Positions 19,059 through 28,444 of a DNA stretch of 64,000 nucleotides are shown piece after piece. This stretch comes from Pseudomonas japonica (GTDB lineage Bacteria; Pseudomonadota; Gammaproteobacteria; Pseudomonadales; Pseudomonadaceae). Location: the NCBI RefSeq assembly GCF_900188455.1, contig NZ_FZOL01000002.1, forward strand, positions 457,741 to 521,740, given 5' to 3'. Made by a program: the position numbers and the translations under genes. Under the pieces are notes generated by a model that saw only the letters and a program-made list of their open reading frames with translations, did no database searches and had not been told where the DNA came from. Numbering within the stretch: position 1 is the stretch's first letter; each line of letters begins with the position of its first letter.

Positions 19059-19079
19059 TGGGGCCGTTGCGCGGCCCCA
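19059..19079. terminator. Hairpin between convergent GNAT and methyltransferase genes
   Basis: TGGGGCCG (19059-19066) pairs with CGGCCCCA (19072-19079) around a 5-nt loop in the 42-nt gap. No long T run follows on either strand, so strength is uncertain. Confidence 0.5.
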
Positions 19080-19086
19080 AATCAGG

Positions 19087-19986
19087 TTACTTCAGGCTCT
19101 GAGCCAAGAGCGCGATATGCTCGGGTCCAATCCCGCAGCAACCGCCCAGCAGACTGGCGCCGCGCTTGCGCCAATCCTGCACCCAGTGCAGGTAACCCGG
19201 CGGATCGAGGTCTTCGCGCAGCTCATCGAGACCATCATTGGCCGTGGCATCCTTCGGCTGCGGCGGGAAGGCATTGGCATAAGCGCCAACCGGGATATCC
19301 GCACCCAGGCGCTGGAAAGTCGCCAACGCGGCATCGATGGCGTCACCGATCACTTCCGGCTGGCTGCAGTTGAACAGCAGGGTCTGCACACCCAGCGCCG
19401 CCAGTGCTTCGGCCGCGTCCACCACCGGCTCGCCCGAACGCAGGCGCGGCACGTCATCGACGTCCTCGTCCTGCAGAGTGAACGACACCCAGAACGGCTT
19501 GCCGTCCTGCGGCAGCCCGGCACGGATCGCGCGGACCTCGGCAACCGCGCTCTGGGTTTCCGCCAGCCACAGGTCGACATGTTCGGCCAGGCCTTCCACC
19601 AGCGGGTTCAACACGTCGCCAACGCGCTCGGCCTGGAACAGGTCGGGGCGATAGGAGCCGAACAGCGGCGGCAGGGAACCGGCAACCCGCACCTTCTGCG
19701 GTCCGGCATCCGCCGCGGTACGTGCCAGTTGCCCCGCGGTGCCGGCCAGGGCGCGGCCTTCGGCCTTGAAGCGTTCCTCGCCAATATGGAACGGCACCAC
19801 CGCATAGCTGTTGCTGGTGATCACCTGGGCACCGGCTTCGATATAAGCACGGTGCACCGCCACCACCGCTTCCGGCGCCTCGCTCAACGCGAGCGCCGAC
19901 CACTCCGGCTGGCGGAACGGCGCGCCACGGCGCTGCAGTTCCCGGCCCATGCCGCCATCGAGAATGACCAACGACTTTTCGCCCAT
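19087..19986 (-). CDS. Homocysteine S-methyltransferase (MmuM-like)
   Basis: 299-residue zinc-dependent methyltransferase that makes methionine from homocysteine using S-methylmethionine or a related methyl donor. The three zinc-binding cysteines are in place: C207 in FNCSQPE and C283-C284 in GGCCGIGPEH. The N-terminal DGGMGRELQRRG strand-loop is also typical. The ATG at 19986 gives the family length. It is divergent from an amino-acid ABC binding protein and permease across a 105-nt AT-rich promoter, suggesting import of its methyl donor or a precursor. Confidence 0.92.
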   Translation of the reverse strand: MGEKSLVILDGGMGRELQRRGAPFRQPEWSALALSEAPEAVVAVHRAYIEAGAQVITSNSYAVVPFHIGEERFKAEGRALAGTAGQLARTAADAGPQKVRVAGSLPPLFGSYRPDLFQAERVGDVLNPLVEGLAEHVDLWLAETQSAVAEVRAIRAGLPQDGKPFWVSFTLQDEDVDDVPRLRSGEPVVDAAEALAALGVQTLLFNCSQPEVIGDAIDAALATFQRLGADIPVGAYANAFPPQPKDATANDGLDELREDLDPPGYLHWVQDWRKRGASLLGGCCGIGPEHIALLAQSLK

Positions 19987-20091
19987 ATAACACTCGCTTC
20001 TATGAATAGAAATAAAACGTATTAGTGCCGATATATTTATAACTATTTAATACCTGACACGTTCTGTCTTACAACTTTTCCGGTGATTCCC

Positions 20092-20913
20092 ATGCAATTT
20101 TCCTCCCTGTTGGGCGCGGGCCTGCTGGCCTTGACCGCTGCCACCCAAGCCTTCGCCGGCGCCACCCTGGACCGTGTGGAATCCCGCAAGGAACTGGTCA
20201 ACGTGCTGATGGAAAGTTATCCACCGTTTTCCTTCCTCAATGAGCAGAACCAGTTGGACGGCTTCGACGTCGACGTGGCCAAGGCCGTTGCCGACAAGCT
20301 GGGCGTGAAGCTGCGCCTGGAAACCCCATCGTGGGACGTGATCGCCGCTGGCCGCTGGAGCGGGCGCTACGACATCTGCATCTGCTCCATGACCCCGAGC
20401 AGGGCCCGCGCCGAGGTCTTCGACTTCCCGGTGGAGTACTACGCCTCGCCAGCGGTGATCGTGGTCAACGCCAAGGACGAGCGCATCCACTCGGCCAAGG
20501 ACCTGGACGGCCTGAAGGTCGGCCTGACCGCCGCATCCAGCTACGAGAGCTACCTGAACAAGAACCTGGTGATCGAAGGGGCCGAGGACACGAAGATCGA
20601 GTACCCGTTCGACGCCGTGCAGATCGCCCCGTACGACACCGACAACGTCGCCTTCCAGGACCTCGGCCTGGGCGCCGGCAAGCGCCTGGATGCCATCCTC
20701 ACCAACCTGGTCACCGCCCAGCCGCGCCTGAATCAGAACCAGCGCTTCAAGCTGGCCGGCGCGCCGCTGTATGAAGAGCCGAACTCGGTAGCGATCGAGA
20801 AAGGCGATGCCGAGTGGGACGCCAAGGTTCGCGAAGTCTTCGCCCAGCTGAAGGCCGATGGCACCCTGGCCAGGCTGTCGAACAAATGGATCGGCGCCGA
20901 CATCAGTAAATGA
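20092..20913 (+). CDS. Amino-acid-type ABC transporter substrate-binding protein
   Basis: 273-residue family 3 extracellular solute-binding protein with a signal peptide (about residues 1-23). Ligand-contact patterns of the amino-acid subfamily are visible: MESYPPFSFLNEQNQLDGFD near residue 38 and the CSMTPSRARAEVFDF segment near 100. The start at 20092 is preferred over an in-frame GTG at 20083. The stop overlaps the permease start by 4 nt (ATGA). It is divergent from the homocysteine methyltransferase gene, which hints at a sulfur-containing amino acid ligand. Confidence 0.9.
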   Translation: MQFSSLLGAGLLALTAATQAFAGATLDRVESRKELVNVLMESYPPFSFLNEQNQLDGFDVDVAKAVADKLGVKLRLETPSWDVIAAGRWSGRYDICICSMTPSRARAEVFDFPVEYYASPAVIVVNAKDERIHSAKDLDGLKVGLTAASSYESYLNKNLVIEGAEDTKIEYPFDAVQIAPYDTDNVAFQDLGLGAGKRLDAILTNLVTAQPRLNQNQRFKLAGAPLYEEPNSVAIEKGDAEWDAKVREVFAQLKADGTLARLSNKWIGADISK

Positions 20914-21731
20914 GTGCTCACGAACCCTCGCCAAAGCCCGCCGCCTCGCGCGCGGGCCTGCCGCTACCGGGCTTCCGGACGCGGCTGTACCTGACCTGGC
21001 TGATCCTGCTGCTGGTGTTTGTCGGCTTCTTCCTGAGTTTTGATCTGAAGTTTTCGATCATCATCGAGAAGTTTCCAAACCTGGCCGGCTTCAAGCTGGG
21101 CCCGAACGGCTTCCTCCAGGGTGCGGCGCTGACCCTGTTCCTCTGCCTGTGCTCGATGGTCTGCTCGGTGGCGCTGGGCTTTGCCGCTGCCCTGGCGCGC
21201 TTGTCGAGCAGCGCGGTGCTGCTGGGCGTCGCGAGTTTCTACACCTCGTTCTTCCGCGGCACGCCGCTGCTGATCCAGATCCTCCTGATCTACCTCGGTT
21301 TGCCGCAGATCGGCCTGGTGCCCGGCGCGATCAGCGCGGGGATCATCGCCCTGTCGCTGAACTATGGCGCCTACCTCAGCGAAATCTTCCGCGCCGGCAT
21401 CCTCGGCGTCGCCCAGGGCCAACGCCAGGCGGCACTGGCCCTGGGCATGCGCCCGGCGACCATCTTCTGGCACATCACCCTGCCCCAGGCCATGCGCACC
21501 ATCATTCCGCCGGGGGCGAACCAGTTCATTTCGATGCTGAAGGACTCGTCGCTGATTTCGGTGATGGGGGTGTGGGAAGTGATGTTCCTGGCCCAGTCGT
21601 ACGGGCGGTCGACCTATCGGTACCTGGAGATGCTGACGACGGCGGCGCTGATCTACTGGCTGCTGTCGGTTGCCCTGGAGTTGGTGCAGGCGCGGCTGGA
21701 GAAGCATTACGGGAAGGGCTTCCAGCGCTAG
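20910..21731 (+). CDS. Amino-acid ABC transporter permease (HisMQ family)
   Basis: 273-residue inner-membrane permease with about five to six spans. The EAA coupling loop is clear: GQRQAALALGMRPATIFW near residue 170, which docks on the ATPase. It starts inside the binding-protein gene (ATGA overlap). The expected ATP-binding subunit does not follow; the next 150 nt are REP sequence and then the hip genes on the other strand. The pair therefore depends on an ATPase from elsewhere or has lost its own. Confidence 0.9.
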   Translation: MSAHEPSPKPAASRAGLPLPGFRTRLYLTWLILLLVFVGFFLSFDLKFSIIIEKFPNLAGFKLGPNGFLQGAALTLFLCLCSMVCSVALGFAAALARLSSSAVLLGVASFYTSFFRGTPLLIQILLIYLGLPQIGLVPGAISAGIIALSLNYGAYLSEIFRAGILGVAQGQRQAALALGMRPATIFWHITLPQAMRTIIPPGANQFISMLKDSSLISVMGVWEVMFLAQSYGRSTYRYLEMLTTAALIYWLLSVALELVQARLEKHYGKGFQR

Positions 21732-21739
21732 AACACGCT

Positions 21740-21884
21740 ACCGCGCATTCTTCGCAGGAGCGTGGCTTGTCGTGCGACGAACCACCGCGAAGGAACGCGC
21801 AGCGGTCCCCAATAGCGGTGAGGTCCGGGACCGCTTCGCGGTCCTTTCGCAGGCTAGCCAGCTCCTACGGGGGCGCGAGCCCGG
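21740..21884. repeat. REP/composite palindromic repeat cluster
   Basis: The gap between the permease and hipB holds a REP unit (GGGACCGCTTCGCGGTCC palindrome, about 21837-21855, followed by TTTCGCAGGC.AGCCAGCTCCTACGGGGG) and, before it, a longer element at 21772-21838. That element recurs at 41367-41432. The same TCGCAGGCnAGCCAGCTCC sequence occurs at 28401-28420. Confidence 0.75.
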
Positions 21885-21886
21885 TG

Positions 21887-22165
21887 TTACTTTGGCCTGT
21901 CAGGCCGCCGCAGAACCCCCATCTGCAAGCCAAACGGCCGGAATACCGCATTCAGCGAATTGAGCGTCGGATTGCCCTCACCCTGCTCGATCTGGATCAG
22001 GGTGCGTACCGAAATCCTGCACATCTTCGCGAACTGGGTCTGCTGCAGCTTCGCCACTTCCGTGCGCAACTTGCGCACCGCGGCACCCAGTTCCAGAGAC
22101 CCGTCGGCGATGCCCTGGAGGACGCTTTCGATCAACAAAGCGCGAATCTCGATCGAAACCGTCAT
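21887..22165 (-). CDS. hipB: HipB-like antitoxin / XRE-family regulator
   Basis: 92-residue protein with one helix-turn-helix domain: KLQQTQFAKMCRISVRTLIQIEQGEGNPTLNSL (about residues 38-70) has the Cro/C1 pattern, preceded by a helical N-terminal stretch. It follows hipA on the same strand with a 4-nt ATGA overlap, so the order is hipA-hipB, the reverse of the classical hipBA operon. It most likely neutralises HipA and represses the operon through the palindromes upstream of hipA. Confidence 0.85.
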   Translation of the reverse strand: MTVSIEIRALLIESVLQGIADGSLELGAAVRKLRTEVAKLQQTQFAKMCRISVRTLIQIEQGEGNPTLNSLNAVFRPFGLQMGVLRRPDRPK

Positions 22166-23487
22166 AGCAATCCCCAGCCCTTCATACGTTGTTCCAGATT
22201 CTTCAAAGCGATGGCCGGGTGGCTCATGACCGTCTCCGGCAATCCCGAGTCGACCAGCAGATCCGGCAATGCCATCAGCGCGCGTGCGTCATGGCGCAAG
22301 CGCTCGAATACCTGTTGCGGATCGACCAGCGGTTCCAGCAAGCGGCAGGCCGCGAGCCAGTCGACCTCTCCACCACGCTCCACGGGCGAGGCCCACTTCG
22401 TCGTCCGCGTGATGCCCTCGGCATCCATGACCATGGGTGCCAGGTCGTAGATAGGCGCCAGCCGCAGCTTGTCGCCACTGCGGATGATCGCGGTGTTGCG
22501 GCCATGGTTGTCGGAATTGCCGAGGATCTTGTTGATCAGGTCGCGCCGCAGATACTCAGCCACCAGGTCTGGCACCTGGTCCTTCTGCCCGGCTCTTATC
22601 CACAAGCTGGCGAGTGCCTCGATGACTTCCAGATGGTCCATCTGGCTGCCTGGCTCGGTTACTCCTGTCAGCGAGTACACCGATTCCACCGCTAGTCGTT
22701 CGACGCCGCTGGCGCCTGTTTTCCGGTCGAATCTTTTCAGCCACAGGCTCGGTTTTGCGGCCTCCTTCAACCCCTGTTCAGCCGTCTCCACCGTGTCGAT
22801 GCCCAGTTGACGCAGCGCCTTGTAGTAAAGGTACTCGGCACGCAGGATGGTCTGGTCATCGGCCAATGCCTGATTGCGGGCAAATTTCACGAACCAGTGG
22901 CAAGTGGCCTGGCCGTCATCCAGCACGGCGTCCGGATAGAGCAACCCTTCCCGCCCTTCAGTCAGCAGCAGCTTCGGCGCCTCCCCGCCCGCGCCGGTCG
23001 CACCGCCGATGGCCGCTCCCTGTTCATAGGCGTATTCGAGAAAGCGCTGGTCGCGGGTCACGACATCGTCGACGCTGAAGCCCATCGGGGCCGAAGTATC
23101 CAGTACCTCCACCGATTCCTTGATACGCAGGTTACCGATGGGCGCGGGCGCGCTTCGCGTCAGCAGGAAAATGTCATCCGATACCCCTTCCGGTTTCTCC
23201 CGGACCATGTGCCTGAGCAGGAAGCGTCTGGCGGCGCCGGAAGGCGCGATGTCGTGCAGGAAGGCTGGAGCCTTGTTCGATCGATGGCTATCGAAATCCA
23301 CCGGCAGATTGACACTGACCGCCTTCTCGAAGGTGCTCTGGTAGGCCTCGAGGTTGCTCCTTACGTAGCCAGAAACATAGGCGTACTGGCAGGGACCGAG
23401 AAACCCGTTTTCAGGCTGGGCGAAGTTCAAGGTCATGGCGTCCTGCCACTTTCCTTGCGCATAAAGTTGGAGGGTCAACGGATACAT
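22162..23487 (-). CDS. hipA: HipA-family serine/threonine kinase toxin
   Basis: 441-residue HipA-fold kinase. The glycine-rich loop GGATGAGGEAPK (161-172), the ATP-binding Lys in HWFVKFA (K201), the catalytic loop GNSDNHGRN (D326, N331) and the metal-binding Asp in LAPIYDLAP (D348) are all present, so it should be an active kinase of glutamyl-tRNA synthetase or a similar target. E. coli HipA has its inhibitory autophosphorylated Ser150 just before the G-loop; here that segment is Gly/Ala/Thr. The start at 23487 lacks a strong ribosome site. Three operator-like sequences lie upstream. Confidence 0.88.
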   Translation of the reverse strand: MYPLTLQLYAQGKWQDAMTLNFAQPENGFLGPCQYAYVSGYVRSNLEAYQSTFEKAVSVNLPVDFDSHRSNKAPAFLHDIAPSGAARRFLLRHMVREKPEGVSDDIFLLTRSAPAPIGNLRIKESVEVLDTSAPMGFSVDDVVTRDQRFLEYAYEQGAAIGGATGAGGEAPKLLLTEGREGLLYPDAVLDDGQATCHWFVKFARNQALADDQTILRAEYLYYKALRQLGIDTVETAEQGLKEAAKPSLWLKRFDRKTGASGVERLAVESVYSLTGVTEPGSQMDHLEVIEALASLWIRAGQKDQVPDLVAEYLRRDLINKILGNSDNHGRNTAIIRSGDKLRLAPIYDLAPMVMDAEGITRTTKWASPVERGGEVDWLAACRLLEPLVDPQQVFERLRHDARALMALPDLLVDSGLPETVMSHPAIALKNLEQRMKGWGLL

Positions 23488-23514
23488 GGCGGGCTCGGAA
23501 AACTGAAATCACCT

Positions 23515-23618
23515 ATCTGCAATATAGTGCAAATTTTCGAGCTAAACACACCACTAATCTGCATTTAAATACAGATTTAAACCGAATCTCATTAAAAAAG
23601 TGCACTTAAATGCAGATT
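23515..23618 (-). promoter_or_regulatory. hip operon promoter with three operator-like repeats
   Basis: A strongly AT-rich stretch upstream of hipA contains a 22-bp near-perfect palindrome AATCTGCATTTAAATACAGATT (23556-23577, written here in two halves around TTTAAA), a copy of its half TTAAATGCAGATT at 23606-23618, and a degenerate copy ATCTGCAATATAGTGCAAAT at 23515-23534. This multi-site layout fits cooperative repression by HipB. Confidence 0.7.
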
Positions 23619-23624
23619 CACAAA

Positions 23625-23651
23625 TAAAAAAAGGGGAGCAATTCGCTCCCC
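23625..23651 (-). terminator. Intrinsic terminator of the pyruvate carboxylase operon
   Basis: On the minus strand GGGGAGC (23651-23645) pairs with GCTCCCC (23639-23633) around AATT, followed by eight U residues. Confidence 0.92.
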
Positions 23652-23683
23652 ATGAGGTTAACCGTTTACCGCCGAGGGCTGTC

Positions 23684-25492
23684 TCAGCCCTCGATCTCGA
23701 TCAGGATTTCGCCCGGGTTGACGCGGTCGCCCTTGGCGATGTGGATGGCGACAACCTTGCCGGCGATCGGCGATTGCACTTCGGTTTCCATCTTCATCGC
23801 TTCGGTGATCAGCACGGCCTGGCCCGCCTTGACGGTGTCGCCTTCCTTGACCAGGACATCGACGATGTTGCCCGGCATGGTGGTGCTGATATGACCCGGC
23901 GCAGTGGCCTGCTTGCGCTTGCTGCCGCCACCGCCGACGAACTCGTTGAGCGGCTCGAACACCACTTCTTCCGGCATGCCGTCGATGGACAGGTAGAAGT
24001 GACGCTTGCCTTCGGCCTTGACGCCGACACCAGTGATGTCGACGCGGTAGGTCTCACCGTGGACGTCGATGACGAACTCGGTCGGTACGCCTTCACCGCC
24101 GGCCGAGGCCACGGCGCCAGCTTCCGGAATCGGCAGCAGGACTTCAGGGGTCAGGGTGCCGGCCTCGCGCTCTTCGAGGAACTTGCGCCCGATATCCGGG
24201 AACATGGCGAAGGTCAGCACGTCTTCCTCGGATTTCGCCAGGCTGCCGATATCGCCACGCAGCTTGGTCATTTCCGGCTTGAGCAGATCGGCCGGACGCA
24301 CGTCGATCACTTCTTCGCTGCCGATGGCCTGACGCCGCAGTTGCTCGTTGACCACGCCCGGCGCCTTGCCGTAACCGCCTTGCAGGTACAGCTTCACTTC
24401 GTTGGTGATGGTCTTGTAGCGCTCACCGGCGAGCACGTTGAAGAAGGCCTGGGTGCCGACGATCTGCGAGGTCGGGGTGACCAGCGGCGGGAAGCCGAGG
24501 TCTTCGCGGACCCGCGGGATTTCCGCCAGCACTTCGTTCATGCGGTTCAGCGCGCCCTGCTCTTTGAGCTGGTTGGCCAGGTTGGAGATCATGCCGCCTG
24601 GCACCTGGTTGACCTGGACGCGGGTATCCACCGAGGTGAACTCGCTTTCGAACTGGTGGTACTTCTTGCGCACGGCGTAGAAGTACAGACCGATTTCCTG
24701 CAGCAGTTCCAGATCAAGGCCGGTGTCGAACTCGCTGCCCTTGAGCGCGGCGACCATCGACTCGGTACCCGGGTGGCTGGTGCCCCAGGCGAAGCTGGAG
24801 ATCGCGGTGTCGATATGGTCGGCGCCGTTCTCGACCGCCTTGAGCTGGCACATGGCGGCCAGGCCGGCGGTGTCGTGGGAGTGGATGAACACCGGCAGCG
24901 ACTGCTCGGCTTTCAGCGCCTTGACCAGTTCGCCCGTGGCGAACGGGGTCAGCAGGCCGGCCATGTCCTTGATCGCGACCGAGTCGCAACCCATGGCTTC
25001 CATCTGCTTGGCCTGGGCGACGAAGGCGTCGATGGTGTGCACCGGGCTGGTGGTGTAGGCGATGGTGCCCTGGGCATGCTTGCCGGCAGCCTTCACCGCT
25101 TCGATGGCAACCCGCAGGTTACGCACGTCGTTCATCGCGTCGAAGATGCGGAACACGTCGATGCCGTTGACCGCGGCCTTGGCGACGAAGGCCTTGACCA
25201 CGTCATCGCTGTAGTGACGGTAGCCGAGCAGGTTCTGGCCGCGCAGAAGCATCTGCAGACGGGTGTTGGGCAGCGCGGCGCGCAGTTTGCGCAGACGCTC
25301 CCACGGGTCTTCCTTGAGGAAGCGCACGCAGGCGTCGAAGGTCGCACCGCCCCAGACTTCCAGCGACCAGTAGCCGACTTTGTCGAGCTTGTCGCAGATC
25401 GGCAGCATGTCTTCGGTGCGCATGCGGGTGGCCAGCAGGGACTGGTGGGCGTCGCGCAGGATCGTGTCGGTTACGAAAATTTTCTTGGACAT
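23684..25492 (-). CDS. pycB: Pyruvate carboxylase subunit B / oxaloacetate decarboxylase alpha-like (carboxyltransferase plus biotin carrier)
   Basis: 602-residue protein with an N-terminal HMGL-like TIM-barrel carboxyltransferase domain (TDTILRDAHQS near residue 8), a conserved central PYC/OADA domain, and a C-terminal biotinyl domain with the EAMKMET motif and biotinylated K567. With the adjacent biotin carboxylase subunit it forms the two-subunit pyruvate carboxylase of pseudomonads, making oxaloacetate from pyruvate. No sodium-pump beta or gamma subunits are present, which argues against a decarboxylase pump. The ATG at 25492 has a GAGGAA ribosome site, 10 nt after the pycA stop. Confidence 0.93.
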   Translation of the reverse strand: MSKKIFVTDTILRDAHQSLLATRMRTEDMLPICDKLDKVGYWSLEVWGGATFDACVRFLKEDPWERLRKLRAALPNTRLQMLLRGQNLLGYRHYSDDVVKAFVAKAAVNGIDVFRIFDAMNDVRNLRVAIEAVKAAGKHAQGTIAYTTSPVHTIDAFVAQAKQMEAMGCDSVAIKDMAGLLTPFATGELVKALKAEQSLPVFIHSHDTAGLAAMCQLKAVENGADHIDTAISSFAWGTSHPGTESMVAALKGSEFDTGLDLELLQEIGLYFYAVRKKYHQFESEFTSVDTRVQVNQVPGGMISNLANQLKEQGALNRMNEVLAEIPRVREDLGFPPLVTPTSQIVGTQAFFNVLAGERYKTITNEVKLYLQGGYGKAPGVVNEQLRRQAIGSEEVIDVRPADLLKPEMTKLRGDIGSLAKSEEDVLTFAMFPDIGRKFLEEREAGTLTPEVLLPIPEAGAVASAGGEGVPTEFVIDVHGETYRVDITGVGVKAEGKRHFYLSIDGMPEEVVFEPLNEFVGGGGSKRKQATAPGHISTTMPGNIVDVLVKEGDTVKAGQAVLITEAMKMETEVQSPIAGKVVAIHIAKGDRVNPGEILIEIEG

Positions 25493-25502
25493 TATGGGTT
25501 CC

Positions 25503-26918
<1,416 letters not shown>

Positions 26919-27107
26919 TGGAGTCTTCCCAAAGCCGCTGGACAAACGACCCGCCACTGCGGGTCGGCGCGTGACCAGAATCAACTGGCCAGTCGTGCAA
27001 TCACCCTAGCGCCGTGCGTGAATAAACAAAAATCAATAATTATTAGGGGCTCTATTAGCAATTGCTTATAGTGCGGTAACAAAGTTTTTCAGAGAGCTGG
27101 GGATAAC

Positions 27108-28070
27108 GTGCGTAAGTCATTGATGCGTATGACATTGCGTCAATTGCAGATCTTCAATGAGGTGTGCGATTTGCGCTCTTACAGCCGCGCCGCGGAGGAA
27201 ATGGCGCTGACACAACCCGCCGTTAGTCTACAGATTCGCCAGCTCGAAGAGCTGGTGGGGCAGCCACTGTTCGAGTACGTCGGCAAGAAACTCTACCTCA
27301 CCGAGGCCGCCGAAGCCTTGCAGCGCGCCAGCCGGGACATTTTCGGGCGCCTGGAAAGCCTCGACATGCAGCTCTCGGACATGCAGGGCTCGTTGCAGGG
27401 CCAGTTGAAGCTGGCCGTGGAGTCCAGCGCCAAGTATTTCGTGCCACACCTGTTCGCGGCGTTCAAGAAGCTGCACCCGGAGGTCAACCTGACCCTGACC
27501 GTGGTCAACCGTGCCCAGGCCATTCGCCGTCTTTCCGACAACCGCGACGACCTGATCATCATGTCGATGGTCCCCCAGGACATGGGCCTGGAGTTCCTGC
27601 CGTTCCTCAACAACCCCATCGTCGCCGTCGCCCCGCCGGATCATCCGCTGTGCCGGATGGAGCGCCTGCGCCTGCAGGACCTGGAACCGCATACCCTGCT
27701 GATCCGCGAGCAGGGCTCGGGCACGCGCAAGGCCTGCGAGGAATACTTCAAGGAGAAGCGCGTGCACTTCACTCAGACCCTGGAAGTCACCTCGGCCGAC
27801 GCTCAGCGCGAATGCGTCATTGCCGGTCTTGGTATCGCCCTGCTGACCCGCCACGCGTTGAATCTGGAACTGGCCACCGGGGTGTTGCGCGAGCTGCCGG
27901 TGGAGGAATTGCCGTTGTATCGAAGCTGGTGCGTGGTGCAGTCCAAGGCCAAGCGGCAGTCGCCGGTGGCCTTGGCGTTCCTTGCGTTCATCCGCAGCGA
28001 ACGTGTGCAGATCAGCGGGCTGGTTGAGCGCTTCTCCGGGATTCTGCCGCCGACACCTGCCATACGTTGA
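27108..28070 (+). CDS. LysR-family regulator of pyruvate carboxylase (PycR-like)
   Basis: 320-residue LysR regulator: winged helix at about residues 8-67 (LRQLQIFNEVCDLRSYSRAA start) and a CysB/CbbR-like effector domain. Its place divergent from pycA matches PycR of P. aeruginosa. A GTG at 27108 is chosen because of the GAGAGCTGGGG purine stretch upstream; ATGs at 27123 and 27129 are alternatives. A TATAGT box at 27067-27072 may be its -10. The 3' end overlaps the convergent small gene by 59 nt. Confidence 0.88.
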   Translation: MRKSLMRMTLRQLQIFNEVCDLRSYSRAAEEMALTQPAVSLQIRQLEELVGQPLFEYVGKKLYLTEAAEALQRASRDIFGRLESLDMQLSDMQGSLQGQLKLAVESSAKYFVPHLFAAFKKLHPEVNLTLTVVNRAQAIRRLSDNRDDLIIMSMVPQDMGLEFLPFLNNPIVAVAPPDHPLCRMERLRLQDLEPHTLLIREQGSGTRKACEEYFKEKRVHFTQTLEVTSADAQRECVIAGLGIALLTRHALNLELATGVLRELPVEELPLYRSWCVVQSKAKRQSPVALAFLAFIRSERVQISGLVERFSGILPPTPAIR

Positions 28071-28230
28071 AGTCTTTCAGGTCGGGGAAGTCGGCGATGT
28101 CCTGGAGCAGGCGGCGCTGTTCGGAATAGCTTTCGATCGCGCGGCGGAATTCCATGCGACGCTGGTCCTTTTCCTGCTGCTTGCGGGATTTGGCGCTGGG
28201 TTGATACGAGCCATCGAGTTCACGAGCCAT
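28012..28230 (-). CDS. Small conserved Pseudomonas protein, unknown function
   Basis: 72-residue soluble, highly charged protein. It begins MARELDGSYQPSAKSRKQQEKDQRRMEFRR and is predicted to be helical, with a basic N-terminal half and the FPDLKDFNVWQ motif near residue 48. No catalytic motif or membrane span is seen. Start at 28230 with an AGGGAGAT ribosome-site-like sequence upstream. The gene overlaps the end of the LysR gene convergently, which is unusual but tolerated in both reading frames. I do not recognise a function. Confidence 0.7.
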   Translation of the reverse strand: MARELDGSYQPSAKSRKQQEKDQRRMEFRRAIESYSEQRRLLQDIADFPDLKDFNVWQVSAAESRRSAQPAR

Positions 28231-28346
28231 TGCATATCTCCCTGATCGAGTGCGGGAGTTTCAGACTGAAGCGGCAAGTTGACGGTTTGACGGCTGGAGG
28301 GTGACAGGGGTGTGAATCGTGATGGCTGGTTGCTTGCTGCGCCCCC

Positions 28347-28422
28347 CGTAGGAGCTGGCTTGCCTGCGAAAGGATCCTGGGGACCGCTACGCGGTCCTTT
28401 CGCAGGCAAGCCAGCTCCTACG
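28347..28422. repeat. REP doublet with perfect 28-bp inverted arms
   Basis: Arms at 28347-28374 and 28395-28422 are exact reverse complements, each holding GTAGGAGCTGGCTTGCCTGC. The 20-nt centre includes another palindrome (GGACCGC/GCGGTCC). This is a BIME-like REP pair between the small gene and the RpiR-family regulator. Confidence 0.85.
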
Positions 28423-28444
28423 GGGAATCGCGGACAGCCAGAAA

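Noticed and set aside
19987..20091. SAM-sensing riboswitch before the homocysteine methyltransferase
   Set aside because: The 105-nt leader is AT-rich with no helices matching a known SAM riboswitch.
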